From: JAWQFO01 sp033436665
Lineage (GTDB): Bacteria > Pseudomonadota > Alphaproteobacteria > Rhodobacterales > Rhodobacteraceae
Reading direction: 5' to 3'
Assembly (NCBI RefSeq): GCF_033436665.1
Contig: NZ_JAWQFO010000006.1
Span: forward strand, 124,001-188,000
DNA: 64,000 bases
Positions 50,720-58,418 of the stretch are shown in pieces. The translations under genes and the position numbers were made by a program. Positions within the stretch are counted from its first letter, which is position 1; each line of letters starts with the position of its first letter. The notes below the pieces were generated by a model. That model did no database searches, had not been told where the DNA came from, and saw only the letters and a program-made list of their open reading frames with translations.

Positions 50720-51687
50720 GTTACGCAGAGAACTGGACCGATTTTCCCGACTACATCATCGGCATCACCAAGGAGATCTGGGAGGATCGCGGCGTCGAGA
50801 CGCTGAACCGCTACTACGCTCCGGACATCCCGGTGCGCTCGCCCATGGGGATCCAGCGCGGCAACAAGGACGTCATCGCGAGCACGATGGCGACCATCAA
50901 CGAGTTTCCGGACCGCGAGCTGTTCGCCGAGGACGTTATCTGGTCGAACGATCCCGAGCACGGGCATCTCTCGTCGCACCGACTTCTGACCCGGGCCACG
51001 CACACCCGCGACGGCCAGTTCGGCAAGGCCACCGGCAAGCCCTGGGTGGTGCACGTGATCGCCGATTGCGCGGCGAAGGACGAGACGATCTACGACGAGT
51101 GGCTGGTGCGCGACTACGGCGGGATCGTCCGGCAGCTGGGCATGAAGCCGCGCAGCTTCGCGCGGCAGATGATCGCGGCGGAAGGCGGTGTCGAAGAGGC
51201 GCGCAAGCCCTTCCTGCCCGAGAACGACGTGGACGGCGGCTATCACGGGCGCGGCAACGAAAACGAATGGGGCGCGCGCTACGCCGACAGCCTGACGCGC
51301 ATCATGAACCACGACTTCAACCACATCCTCGCCGACTACGACCGCGCGGTGATCGGCGAATACGCCGGCGCGCAGCATGCCATCGGGCGCGAGGCGGTCA
51401 GCGCCTTCTGGCTCGGGCTGCGCGCGTCCTTCCCTTCGGCCAGGTTCGAGATCCACCACCAGATCGGCATGGACGGTGACATGCTGTCGCCGCGCGCGGC
51501 GATCCGGTGGTCGCTCGACGGCACCCATGACGGGTGGGGCAGCTTCGGGCGGCCGACGGGCGCGCGGGTTCACGTGATGGGCATGTGCCACGCCGAGTAC
51601 GGACCCTGGGGGCTGCGACGCGAATACGCGCTCTACGACGAGATCGCGATCTGGAAGCAGATCCTGATGCACGTGGGGGACGGATGA
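50716..51687 (+). CDS. Double NTF2/SnoaL-like domain protein F (second subfamily)
   Basis: The 323-residue protein resembles C: the first cone is FPDYIIGITKEIWEDRGVETLNRYYAPDIPVRSPMGIQRGNKDVIAS and the second contains YADSLTRIMNHDFNHILADYDRAVIGEYAGAQ. C and F form a subfamily apart from A, B, D and E, so each divergent operon encodes at least one of each kind. It is coupled by ATGA to the regulator before it and by ATGA to a 25-codon frame after it. The second cone resembles ester-cyclase-like SnoaL proteins; its substrate is unknown. Confidence 0.78.
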   Translation: MSYAENWTDFPDYIIGITKEIWEDRGVETLNRYYAPDIPVRSPMGIQRGNKDVIASTMATINEFPDRELFAEDVIWSNDPEHGHLSSHRLLTRATHTRDGQFGKATGKPWVVHVIADCAAKDETIYDEWLVRDYGGIVRQLGMKPRSFARQMIAAEGGVEEARKPFLPENDVDGGYHGRGNENEWGARYADSLTRIMNHDFNHILADYDRAVIGEYAGAQHAIGREAVSAFWLGLRASFPSARFEIHHQIGMDGDMLSPRAAIRWSLDGTHDGWGSFGRPTGARVHVMGMCHAEYGPWGLRREYALYDEIAIWKQILMHVGDG

Positions 51688-51761
51688 TGCCGCGCCGAAA
51701 CGCCAGCCGGGCCGAACGGCCCTATCCCCTGATCCCGCTTTCCGAGGTTCCTTCGACATGA
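51684..51761 (+). CDS. Candidate 25-residue microprotein bridged by two ATGA overlaps
   Basis: A 26-codon frame (including stop) starts at ATG 51684 in an ATGA overlap with gene F and ends at TGA 51759-51761 in an ATGA overlap with the cupin gene. It fills exactly the only gap between two coupled genes. The peptide starts MMPRRNASRAERPYP and is basic at first, Pro-rich later, with no membrane helix. It may be a real small protein, or a relay that carries ribosomes from F to the cupin start. No recognisable family. Confidence 0.45.
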   Translation: MMPRRNASRAERPYPLIPLSEVPST

Positions 51762-52726
51762 CATCGCAAGACACCGGCGTCCGGATCGTGCGCTACGGCG
51801 AGCTGATCCCCTGCAAGACCGCCTTCATCGACGCTCATACACCGGGCTCGAACCAGAAGGAAAACTTCACCATCATCGGCGGCGGGGTTTCCGAAAGCCC
51901 CGACCAGCACGTCCACATCACTGACAAGATCGGCTTCAACATCGGCGCGGCGGGCCAGCCGCCCAAGTGCCGCAACTCGCTGCATTCGCACCGCACGGCC
52001 GAGGTGTTCTTCGTCGCCAAGGGGCGCTGGCGCTTTTTCTGGGGCCGTCACGGCGACGCCGGAGAGGTGGTGCTGGAAGAGGGCGACATCATCGACATTC
52101 CCACCGGCATCTTCCGGGGCTTCGAGAACATCGGCGAGGATTACGGGATGATCATGGCGATCCTCGGCGGCGACGATGCCGGGGGCGGGGTGATCTGGGC
52201 GCCGCAAGTGATCGAGGACGCGCGGGACCACGGGCTGGTACTGGGCGAGAACGGCAAGCTCTACGACAGCAAGAAGGGCCAGTCGCTGCCCGAAGGTGTT
52301 GCGCCGATGCCGCTTCTGAGTGATGCTGAACTCGATGAGTTTCCCGAATTGCCGCCTCAGCGGGTCGTCGGCGGCTACGTGCGGCGCTACTGGGACATGG
52401 TAGCGCTGGCCGGGGCAGGTAAGCCGGTCAAGGTGATTGGCGAGGCGGGCATCATCCGCGACAAGCCGGGGTTCGAGGTCGATTTTCTGACCCGCGCCTC
52501 GGCCTCCGAGGCCACTCACAGCCACGATCGCGCCTCGGTGCTGATGCCGGTCGCCGGGCACTGGCGGGTCTTCTGGGAAGGCGGCGAGGCGGTCGTGGCC
52601 GCAGGCGATACCGTGCTGGTTCCGGCCGGCCTCGAACATGGCGCGGTTCCATCCATGACCGGCGAGGCGGCGCTTTATCACATCGTGGCGACCGACGATC
52701 CCGCCGGTGCGACCTGGACCGGCTGA
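51758..52726 (+). CDS. Bicupin protein
   Basis: The 322-residue protein has two cupin barrels. The first carries CRNSLHSHRTAEVFFVAKGRWRFFWG and then GDIIDIPTGIFRGFEN, giving the His-rich metal site with the second-motif His replaced. The second has THSHDRASVLMPVAGHWRVFWEGG and GDTVLVPAGLEHGAV. Bicupins include dioxygenases, decarboxylases, isomerases and hydrolases. The second barrel keeps a fuller set of His ligands than the first and is the likelier catalytic half. It overlaps the 25-codon frame (ATGA) and precedes the MetE-like gene by 20 bp. Confidence 0.8.
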   Translation: MTSQDTGVRIVRYGELIPCKTAFIDAHTPGSNQKENFTIIGGGVSESPDQHVHITDKIGFNIGAAGQPPKCRNSLHSHRTAEVFFVAKGRWRFFWGRHGDAGEVVLEEGDIIDIPTGIFRGFENIGEDYGMIMAILGGDDAGGGVIWAPQVIEDARDHGLVLGENGKLYDSKKGQSLPEGVAPMPLLSDAELDEFPELPPQRVVGGYVRRYWDMVALAGAGKPVKVIGEAGIIRDKPGFEVDFLTRASASEATHSHDRASVLMPVAGHWRVFWEGGEAVVAAGDTVLVPAGLEHGAVPSMTGEAALYHIVATDDPAGATWTG

Positions 52727-52746
52727 CAGACTTTGGAAAGACCCTG

Positions 52747-53871
52747 ATGACAGACATCCTGACCACCCATGTCGGCTCTCTTCCGCGCACGCAAAAGGTG
52801 GTCGACTTCATCTTCGCCCGAGAGCGCAACGAGCCCTACGATGCAGATGCGTTCGATGCGGCCATGTCTGAGGCGGTGAGAGAGACCGTCCGAAAGCAGA
52901 ATGGGGCGGGCATCGACATCGTCTCGGATGGCGAGACCTCGAAGATCAGCTATGCCACCTATGTCAAGGACCGCTACACCGGCTTCGACGGCGACAGCCC
53001 GCGCAATGCGCCCGCCGACCTCAAGCAGTTTCCGAGCTTCCTGAAACGGCTGGCAGCGGATGGCGGCACGCCGCAATACGCGCGGCCGATGTGCGTGGGC
53101 GAGGTGAGATCGAAGGGGCAGGGCGAGCTGGAAAAAGACATCGCCAACCTCAAGGCGGCGATGCAGGCGCACGGGGTGGAGCGTGGCTTCATGAATGCCG
53201 CCTCGCCTGGGGTGATCTCGCTTTTCCTGCAGAACGAGTTCTACAAGACCCGCGATGCCTACCTTGCAGCACTCGCCGACGCGATGAAGGCCGAGTACGA
53301 CACCATCGTCGCCGCCGGGCTGGATCTGCAGCTCGACTGTCCGGACCTCGCGCTGTCGCGGCACATGCTCTTCACCGACCTGTCGGACTCGGAATTCGTG
53401 AAGGTCGCGGCGAGCCATGTCGAGGCGCTGAACCATGCACTGTCGGACGTGCCGGAAGAGCGGGTGCGCATCCATATCTGCTGGGGCAACTACGAAGGCC
53501 CGCATGTCTGCGACATCCCGATGGCACAGATGTTCGACGTGCTGATGTCGGCCAAGGCGACCTATACGCTCTTCGAGACATCGAACCCGCGCCACGGGCA
53601 CGAATGGACCGTGTTCCGCGACCGCAAGGGTGACATTCCGGACCACAAAGTGCTGGTACCGGGTGTCGTCGACACCACGACCAACTTCGTCGAGCATCCC
53701 GACCTCGTGGCGCAGCGGATCGGGCGCTTCACGGATATCGTCGGCCGCGAGCGTGTGATTGCCGGATCCGACTGTGGCTTCGGCACCTTCGCGGGGTTCG
53801 GCGCGGTCGATCCCGACATCGCCTGGGCCAAGCTCGCCACACTCAGCGAAGGGGCGCGCCGGGCGTCGTGA
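52747..53871 (+). CDS. MetE C-terminal-like (cobalamin-independent methionine synthase family) protein
   Basis: The 374-residue protein resembles the catalytic barrel of MetE/UROD-type enzymes. It opens with TTHVGSLPRTQ and keeps the zinc ligands H243 and C245 (HICWGNYEG) and C343 (GSDCGFGT). It lacks the N-terminal half of true MetE (about 750 residues). Free-standing relatives bind a thiol by zinc and catalyse alkyl transfer or C-S/C-O cleavage; methionine synthesis is doubtful here. It is coupled to the alpha/beta hydrolase by GTGA. The pathway substrate may carry a methyl or other removable alkyl group. Confidence 0.82.
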   Translation: MTDILTTHVGSLPRTQKVVDFIFARERNEPYDADAFDAAMSEAVRETVRKQNGAGIDIVSDGETSKISYATYVKDRYTGFDGDSPRNAPADLKQFPSFLKRLAADGGTPQYARPMCVGEVRSKGQGELEKDIANLKAAMQAHGVERGFMNAASPGVISLFLQNEFYKTRDAYLAALADAMKAEYDTIVAAGLDLQLDCPDLALSRHMLFTDLSDSEFVKVAASHVEALNHALSDVPEERVRIHICWGNYEGPHVCDIPMAQMFDVLMSAKATYTLFETSNPRHGHEWTVFRDRKGDIPDHKVLVPGVVDTTTNFVEHPDLVAQRIGRFTDIVGRERVIAGSDCGFGTFAGFGAVDPDIAWAKLATLSEGARRAS

Positions 53872-54560
53872 CGACGATCATCCTGATACCGGGGTTCATG
53901 TGTACCGCGGCGCTTTTCGGGCCGCAGATCCCGCTGCTCGAACGGTTCGGGCCGGTGCAGGTGGTCGTGCCGACGCAGGCGACCATCGCCGACATGGCAG
54001 CGGGAATCCTGCGCGGCACCGAAGGTCTGCTGGCGGTGGCGGGCCTGTCGATGGGCGGCATCGTGGCGCTTGAGATGTTGCGCCAGGCGCCGGAGCGGAT
54101 ACAACGTCTGGCGCTGATGGACACGACGCCGCTGGCCGACGCGCCCGCGAACCACGACATCCGCACGGGCCAGATCGCCGAGGTTCACGCAGGCGGTCTG
54201 CGCCGGGTGATGCGCGAAGAACTCAAGCCCGCCTACCTTGTCGACAGTCCCGACAAGCCCGCGCTGCTCGATCTCTGCATGGACATGGCGGAAAGCCTCG
54301 GACCGGATGTGTTCGAGGCGCAAGCCCTGGCGCTGCGCGACCGGGCCGACGCGCGGGACGTCCTGCGTGACGCGCCGGCGCAGACGCTGATCCTTTGCGG
54401 TGCCGAGGACCGGCTTTGCCCGCCGGATCGTCACGACCTGATGCACGAGCTTGCGCCGCAGTCCGTTCGCGAGACCATTCCGGACGCAGGCCACCTGCCG
54501 ACGCTCGAAAACCCCGAAGCCACGAACGCAGCGCTGTCGCGCTGGTTGGAGGACAGATGA
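53868..54560 (+). CDS. Alpha/beta hydrolase
   Basis: The 230-residue protein has the alpha/beta-hydrolase triad: nucleophile S61 in GLSMGG, Asp in CGAEDRL and His in DAGHLPTLENPEA. The oxyanion segment is IPGFMCTAALF. Such small members usually hydrolyse esters, lactones or C-C bonds of diketones. The start is GTG 53868 in a GTGA overlap with the MetE-like stop, and the end overlaps the RraA-like gene by ATGA. It probably opens a lactone or ester late in the pathway. Confidence 0.88.
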   Translation: MTTIILIPGFMCTAALFGPQIPLLERFGPVQVVVPTQATIADMAAGILRGTEGLLAVAGLSMGGIVALEMLRQAPERIQRLALMDTTPLADAPANHDIRTGQIAEVHAGGLRRVMREELKPAYLVDSPDKPALLDLCMDMAESLGPDVFEAQALALRDRADARDVLRDAPAQTLILCGAEDRLCPPDRHDLMHELAPQSVRETIPDAGHLPTLENPEATNAALSRWLEDR

Positions 54561-55252
54561 CGCCATCCCTGCTGAGCCTGCTGCAGTCGGTCGACACGCC
54601 GACGGTCTGCAATGCGATCGAGGTCACCGAAGGCAAGCGCGGGTTCGACCGGTTCACCCGGGGCACGCCGGTCAGCAGCGACCCCGCGGCCAGGGCCATG
54701 GTCGGCTATGCGCGCACGGCGAAGATTTCCGGGGCGATGCCACCGACCGAGGCGGCCGACGTCATCAAGGCGCGGCGCATGGATTACTACCGCTACATGG
54801 CCGAGGCGCCCAAGCCCGCCGTCGCCGTGATCGAGGATCTTGACGGCGCCGAGGCGGTCAGCGCCTTCTGGGGCGAGATCAACACGACGGTCCACAAGGG
54901 GTTCGGGATCGCGGGGGTGGTGACGAACGGACTCGTGCGCGACCTCGGCGACCTGCCTGAGGGCTTTCCGGTTATCGCCGGCTCGACGGGGCCCAGCCAT
55001 GCCTTCGTGCACGTCCGCGAGATCGACACGCCGGTGACGGTGCTGGGTCTCACCGTGGCCCCCGGCGATCTGATCCACGCCGACCGCCATGGCGCGCTGG
55101 TCATTCCGGAGGCCTCGGTGGCGTCGATGGAAGAAGCGATTGGCAAGCTGCTCGAGACGGAAAAAATCGTGCTCGAGGCGGCCCGCGCGCCGGGCTTCGA
55201 TTTCGACGCCTTCCAGGACGCCTGGGCGGAGTTCGAACGCCGCCGGACCTGA
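54557..55252 (+). CDS. RraA-like (HMG/CHA aldolase family) protein
   Basis: The 231-residue protein shows the RraA fold: DTPTVCNAIEVTEG at the start, GFGIAGVVTNGLVRDL with the conserved Arg-Asp that binds metal and substrate, and DLIHADRHGALVIPE. The family includes 4-hydroxy-4-methyl-2-oxoglutarate aldolase and oxaloacetate decarboxylases, and non-catalytic RNase E inhibitors. In a catabolic operon an aldolase or decarboxylase that yields pyruvate is the better guess. It is the last gene of the operon, 16 bp from the convergent DJ-1-type gene. Confidence 0.87.
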   Translation: MTPSLLSLLQSVDTPTVCNAIEVTEGKRGFDRFTRGTPVSSDPAARAMVGYARTAKISGAMPPTEAADVIKARRMDYYRYMAEAPKPAVAVIEDLDGAEAVSAFWGEINTTVHKGFGIAGVVTNGLVRDLGDLPEGFPVIAGSTGPSHAFVHVREIDTPVTVLGLTVAPGDLIHADRHGALVIPEASVASMEEAIGKLLETEKIVLEAARAPGFDFDAFQDAWAEFERRRT

Positions 55253-55268
55253 GCCGTCGAACCCGGGC

Positions 55269-55862
55269 TTACGGGTGGCGGATCTCGGTGCCGAGCACCT
55301 TGAGGCATTCGCGCATGAAGGCCGCAAGCCCGGTCCAGCCCTTGGCCGAGACCATCGTGCCGTCGACAAAGGCCTCTTTCGGGTCGACGTCGATGTAGGT
55401 GCCGCCGACCGCCGCGATCTCGGGCGCGCAGGCGCCAAGGCCCGCGACCTTGCGATCCTTCAGCACCCCGGGAACGGCCATCAGGATTTGCACGCCGTGG
55501 CATATGGTGAAGATCGGCTTTTTTGCCTCGTGGAAATGCCGGACGATGGCCTGGATGCGCGGATCGGTCCGGATGTATTCGGGGCCGCGCCCGCCGGCGG
55601 CATAGACCGCGTCATAGCTGTCGAGCTCGGCCTCCGCTTCAGAAAAGGTCTTGTTGATCTCGGCGAAATGACCCGGTTTTTCGGTGTAGGTCTGATCGCC
55701 CTCGAAATCGTGCAGAGACGTCTTGATCCGGTCACCCTCGGACTTGTTGGGGCAGACGACGTGGACGGTATGGCCGACGGCCTCCATGCCCTGCTGGTAG
55801 ACGAATATCTCGTATTCCTCGGTGAATTCGCCGGTCAGCATGAGAATTTTCTTGGCAGGCAT
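55269..55862 (-). CDS. DJ-1/PfpI-family protein
   Basis: The 197-residue protein belongs to the class I glutamine amidotransferase-like DJ-1/PfpI superfamily. The reactive Cys is C121 with H122 in the ICHGVQ elbow, preceded by YAAGGRGPEY. Members act as glyoxalase III/deglycases, proteases or stress proteins. ATG 55862 has a good GGAG site (TCTCC in the plus strand). It is convergent with the NTF2 operon and divergent from the amidohydrolase, so it may be independent of both, or a detoxifier of aldehydes produced by the pathway. Confidence 0.87.
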   Translation of the reverse strand: MPAKKILMLTGEFTEEYEIFVYQQGMEAVGHTVHVVCPNKSEGDRIKTSLHDFEGDQTYTEKPGHFAEINKTFSEAEAELDSYDAVYAAGGRGPEYIRTDPRIQAIVRHFHEAKKPIFTICHGVQILMAVPGVLKDRKVAGLGACAPEIAAVGGTYIDVDPKEAFVDGTMVSAKGWTGLAAFMRECLKVLGTEIRHP

Positions 55863-56478
55863 CGGAGTCTCCTTGGTCCTTGGTCGTGCGCCGGCTCGTA
55901 AGAGACCGGCTTGGTGGTGTGTGTAAGAAAGCTGGAATGTCAGGGGGAAAAAGCGGTCATGTCGGAAGACACGTGTCGACTGAAGGACCGCGCCACATAT
56001 GTCGGACGCTTAAGCGGGACCTATGCGGTGGCCGCGCGGTTGCGGCCATGCCCTTGCGGGCATCGGGGGCTGGTACGGCGCGGCCGATATTCGAACTCAT
56101 CCTGACGTCATTCCGATTCCGGAGAGCGATCCGTGCATCTCCGGCTCATGTTGCTAAGCCTAGCCCGATCCCGCGCGTCAAGGCACGAGAAAAGTTGGAT
56201 TTTTTGCCGGCACGTGATGGCGCGGCGGCACTCGTGGAGCCGCATGCGCCGATCGAAGTCGGCCTCGGGTGATCCCGCCCGCGCCGAGCTACGCAACACG
56301 CCGGACACGGCGACAGCCAGCGGCCGGGATTGCCCGTGCCGAACCTTTGCTGAAAAGGCCGGTCATTCACATAGTGGCAAAACCGGTCGCGTCTTGTCTC
56401 GTTGGCGGTCTCGCGGCAAGGTTGACCCGGCCGGATCGGCGATGGCCCAGACGCAAGCAGCATGAGGGACGGCATGAG
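55863..56478. other. Gene-free interval of 616 bp
   Basis: No coding frame with family-like sequence, no strong hairpin-plus-T terminator and no RNA gene is evident. Short frames (55911-56105 plus; 56108-56308 minus) are Arg/Ser/Cys-rich and look like noise. The segment should hold the promoters of the divergent DJ-1 and amidohydrolase genes. Confidence 0.5.
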
Positions 56479-57939
56479 ATGTGCATGACCTGCAATGAAG
56501 CGCGACGGCTCGGTCACGATCCCATCAACCCTTGCCTGTGCGGCGCGCCGCAAACCCAGGCAGCCATGCGCAGGCTCGAGGCGGACATCACGCGCCGACA
56601 GATGATCGGCGGATCGGCGGCCGTGCTTGGGCTCTTCGCAGGCTTCGGCCTCGCTCCGAGTGACGTGCGGGGCCAGACACCCGGGCGTCCTACGCTTCTG
56701 CGCAATCTTCGTTTTTTCGACGGGCATACGACCAGAATGCAGACCGGGCGGGACATCCTGGTCGACGCAAGACGCATTGCGGCGATCCTGCCCGCCGGTA
56801 CGGGCCCCGAGGATGCAGAGGTCATCGACTGCGGGGGTCGAAGCGTGACGCCCGGCCTGATCGACTGTCACTGGCATGCAACGCTTGTGAACATCAGCCA
56901 GCTTGCGGCGCTGACGCAGGACATCGGGTTCGTTCACCTCGTCGCCGGTCAGGAAGCCGGCGCGACCCTTCTGCGGGGCTTCACCACGGTGCGCGACACC
57001 GGCGGCCCGGCCTTCGGTCTCAAGCTGGCAATCGACCGGGAGGTCGTGAGCGGGCCGCGGATCTTCCCCTCGGGTGCGATGCTGTCCCAGACCTCGGGAC
57101 ACGGCGACTTCCGCCTCCTGAACAGCCTGCCGAGGATGCCCGGTGACCGGGAGGACTATACCGAACGCACCGGCGTCGCCGCGCTCGCCGATGGGGTGCC
57201 CGAGGTCCTGCGACGCACGCGCGAGCAGCTGATGAAAGGTGCGAGCCAGGTCAAGATCATGGCCGGTGGCGGCGTCTCGTCGCCTTACGATCCCATCGAC
57301 ACGGCGCAGTTCCTCGAGGAAGAGATGGAGGCAGCCGCAAGGGCCGCCGCGGACTGGGGAACCTACGTCTGCGCTCATGTCTACACGTCGGACGTGATCC
57401 GACGCTGCCTGCGCGCCGGGGTCAAGTCCATCGAACACGGCCAGCTTGCCGACACCGAGGCGATCCGGATGATGCGGGAGGAAGGCGCCTGGTGGTCGAT
57501 CCAGCCGTTCCTCGCCGATGACGATGCCAACCCGCGCTCCGACCCGGTTCAGCGGGCCAAGCAGCTCGAGGTCGCGGAAGGCACGGTGCGCGCCTTCACC
57601 GAAGGGCGCGCCGAGGGCGTGCAGATGGCCTTCGGGACCGACATCCTGATGAACCCCGGCGGGTCGCGCAGCCAAGGACGCCAGCTTGCCAAGCTGACCC
57701 GTTTCATGGATCCGCTGGAGGCGCTTCGCATGGCCACCGGCGCGGCGGGGGACCTGCTGTCCCTGTCGGGCCCGCGCGCACCTTACGACGGGGCGCTCGG
57801 CGTGATCGCCGAGGGCGCACTTGCCGATGTCCTGGTCTGGGATGGCGATCCCGAGGAAGATCTTGGGTTCATCGGGGAACCGGAAACGAACCTCAGGTTG
57901 GTCATGAAAGGCGGCCGCGTGTTCAAGAACACGCTCTGA
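56479..57939 (+). CDS. Amidohydrolase with Cys-rich leader and twin-arginine-like motif
   Basis: The 486-residue enzyme has the dinuclear amidohydrolase barrel: H131 and H133 (DCHWHAT), bridging K259 (QVKIMAGGG), H300 (CAHVYTSD), H320 (IEHGQLAD) and D388 (FGTDILMN). This set resembles imidazolonepropionase/prolidase-like peptidases. Before the barrel is an odd leader: C2, C5, C19 and C21, then a TRRQMIGGSAAVLGLFAG stretch like a Tat signal, but displaced by 38 residues. ATG 56479 is preferred; the frame is open upstream but with no homology. It may act in the periplasm on N-acylated or dipeptide substrates. Confidence 0.83.
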   Translation: MCMTCNEARRLGHDPINPCLCGAPQTQAAMRRLEADITRRQMIGGSAAVLGLFAGFGLAPSDVRGQTPGRPTLLRNLRFFDGHTTRMQTGRDILVDARRIAAILPAGTGPEDAEVIDCGGRSVTPGLIDCHWHATLVNISQLAALTQDIGFVHLVAGQEAGATLLRGFTTVRDTGGPAFGLKLAIDREVVSGPRIFPSGAMLSQTSGHGDFRLLNSLPRMPGDREDYTERTGVAALADGVPEVLRRTREQLMKGASQVKIMAGGGVSSPYDPIDTAQFLEEEMEAAARAAADWGTYVCAHVYTSDVIRRCLRAGVKSIEHGQLADTEAIRMMREEGAWWSIQPFLADDDANPRSDPVQRAKQLEVAEGTVRAFTEGRAEGVQMAFGTDILMNPGGSRSQGRQLAKLTRFMDPLEALRMATGAAGDLLSLSGPRAPYDGALGVIAEGALADVLVWDGDPEEDLGFIGEPETNLRLVMKGGRVFKNTL

Positions 57940-58127
57940 TATGGTCGAATGCCCTGACCGACGTCGTAATGAAGTCGTTGCAGCACAGGGAGCGAGAGTC
58001 GCAATTTCACGCCTAAATCCATTGAAGTTTCCCGGGACACGCGTCACAGGCAGACATCGTCGCTTTGTGTGGATAGAATGACGGGAAACCAGTCAGTTCA
58101 CGAGCAGTGCCTTGCGGGGTAGGAACC

Positions 58128-58343
58128 ATGCATCTGACCAGAACACAGCCCGATTCCAACCTTTACAGGTTCTACAGCCTCGAGATCGTGCGCGGGCTCT
58201 TCGGAGACTGGGGTCTGGTCCGTAACTGGGGGCGGATCGGCAGCTCCGGCCAGATGCGGACGGACTGGTACGAGACCGAGGCCGAGGCGAAGGATGCCAG
58301 GTTCGATCTGCACATGGCGAAATCGAAGCGCGGGTACGAGTAG
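58128..58343 (+). CDS. Small WGR-domain protein
   Basis: The 71-residue protein is a stand-alone WGR domain: NLYRFYSLEIVRGLFGDWGLVRNWGRIGSSGQMRTDWYETEAEA, including the Trp-Gly-Arg that names the family. WGR modules bind nucleic-acid ends in PARPs and occur alone or fused to MolR/polymerase-associated proteins in bacteria. The ATG at 58128 follows GGGGTAGGAA. It is alone, 188 bp after the amidohydrolase and convergent with tctA. A DNA-linked role is possible but unsupported by neighbours. Confidence 0.8.
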   Translation: MHLTRTQPDSNLYRFYSLEIVRGLFGDWGLVRNWGRIGSSGQMRTDWYETEAEAKDARFDLHMAKSKRGYE

Positions 58344-58418
58344 CCTTTAGGAAACCCGGGTGGTCAGGTCCGAAAATCCGATCTGCCGAGATCACGCGAC
58401 AAGAACGGGCAGGGGCCT

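Noticed and set aside
52747..53871. True methionine synthase MetE
   Set aside because: Only half the length; lacks the N-terminal barrel and sits in a catabolic operon.
56146..58047. 633-codon minus-strand frame opposite the amidohydrolase
   Set aside because: The amidohydrolase metal ligands are all on the plus strand; this is a shadow.
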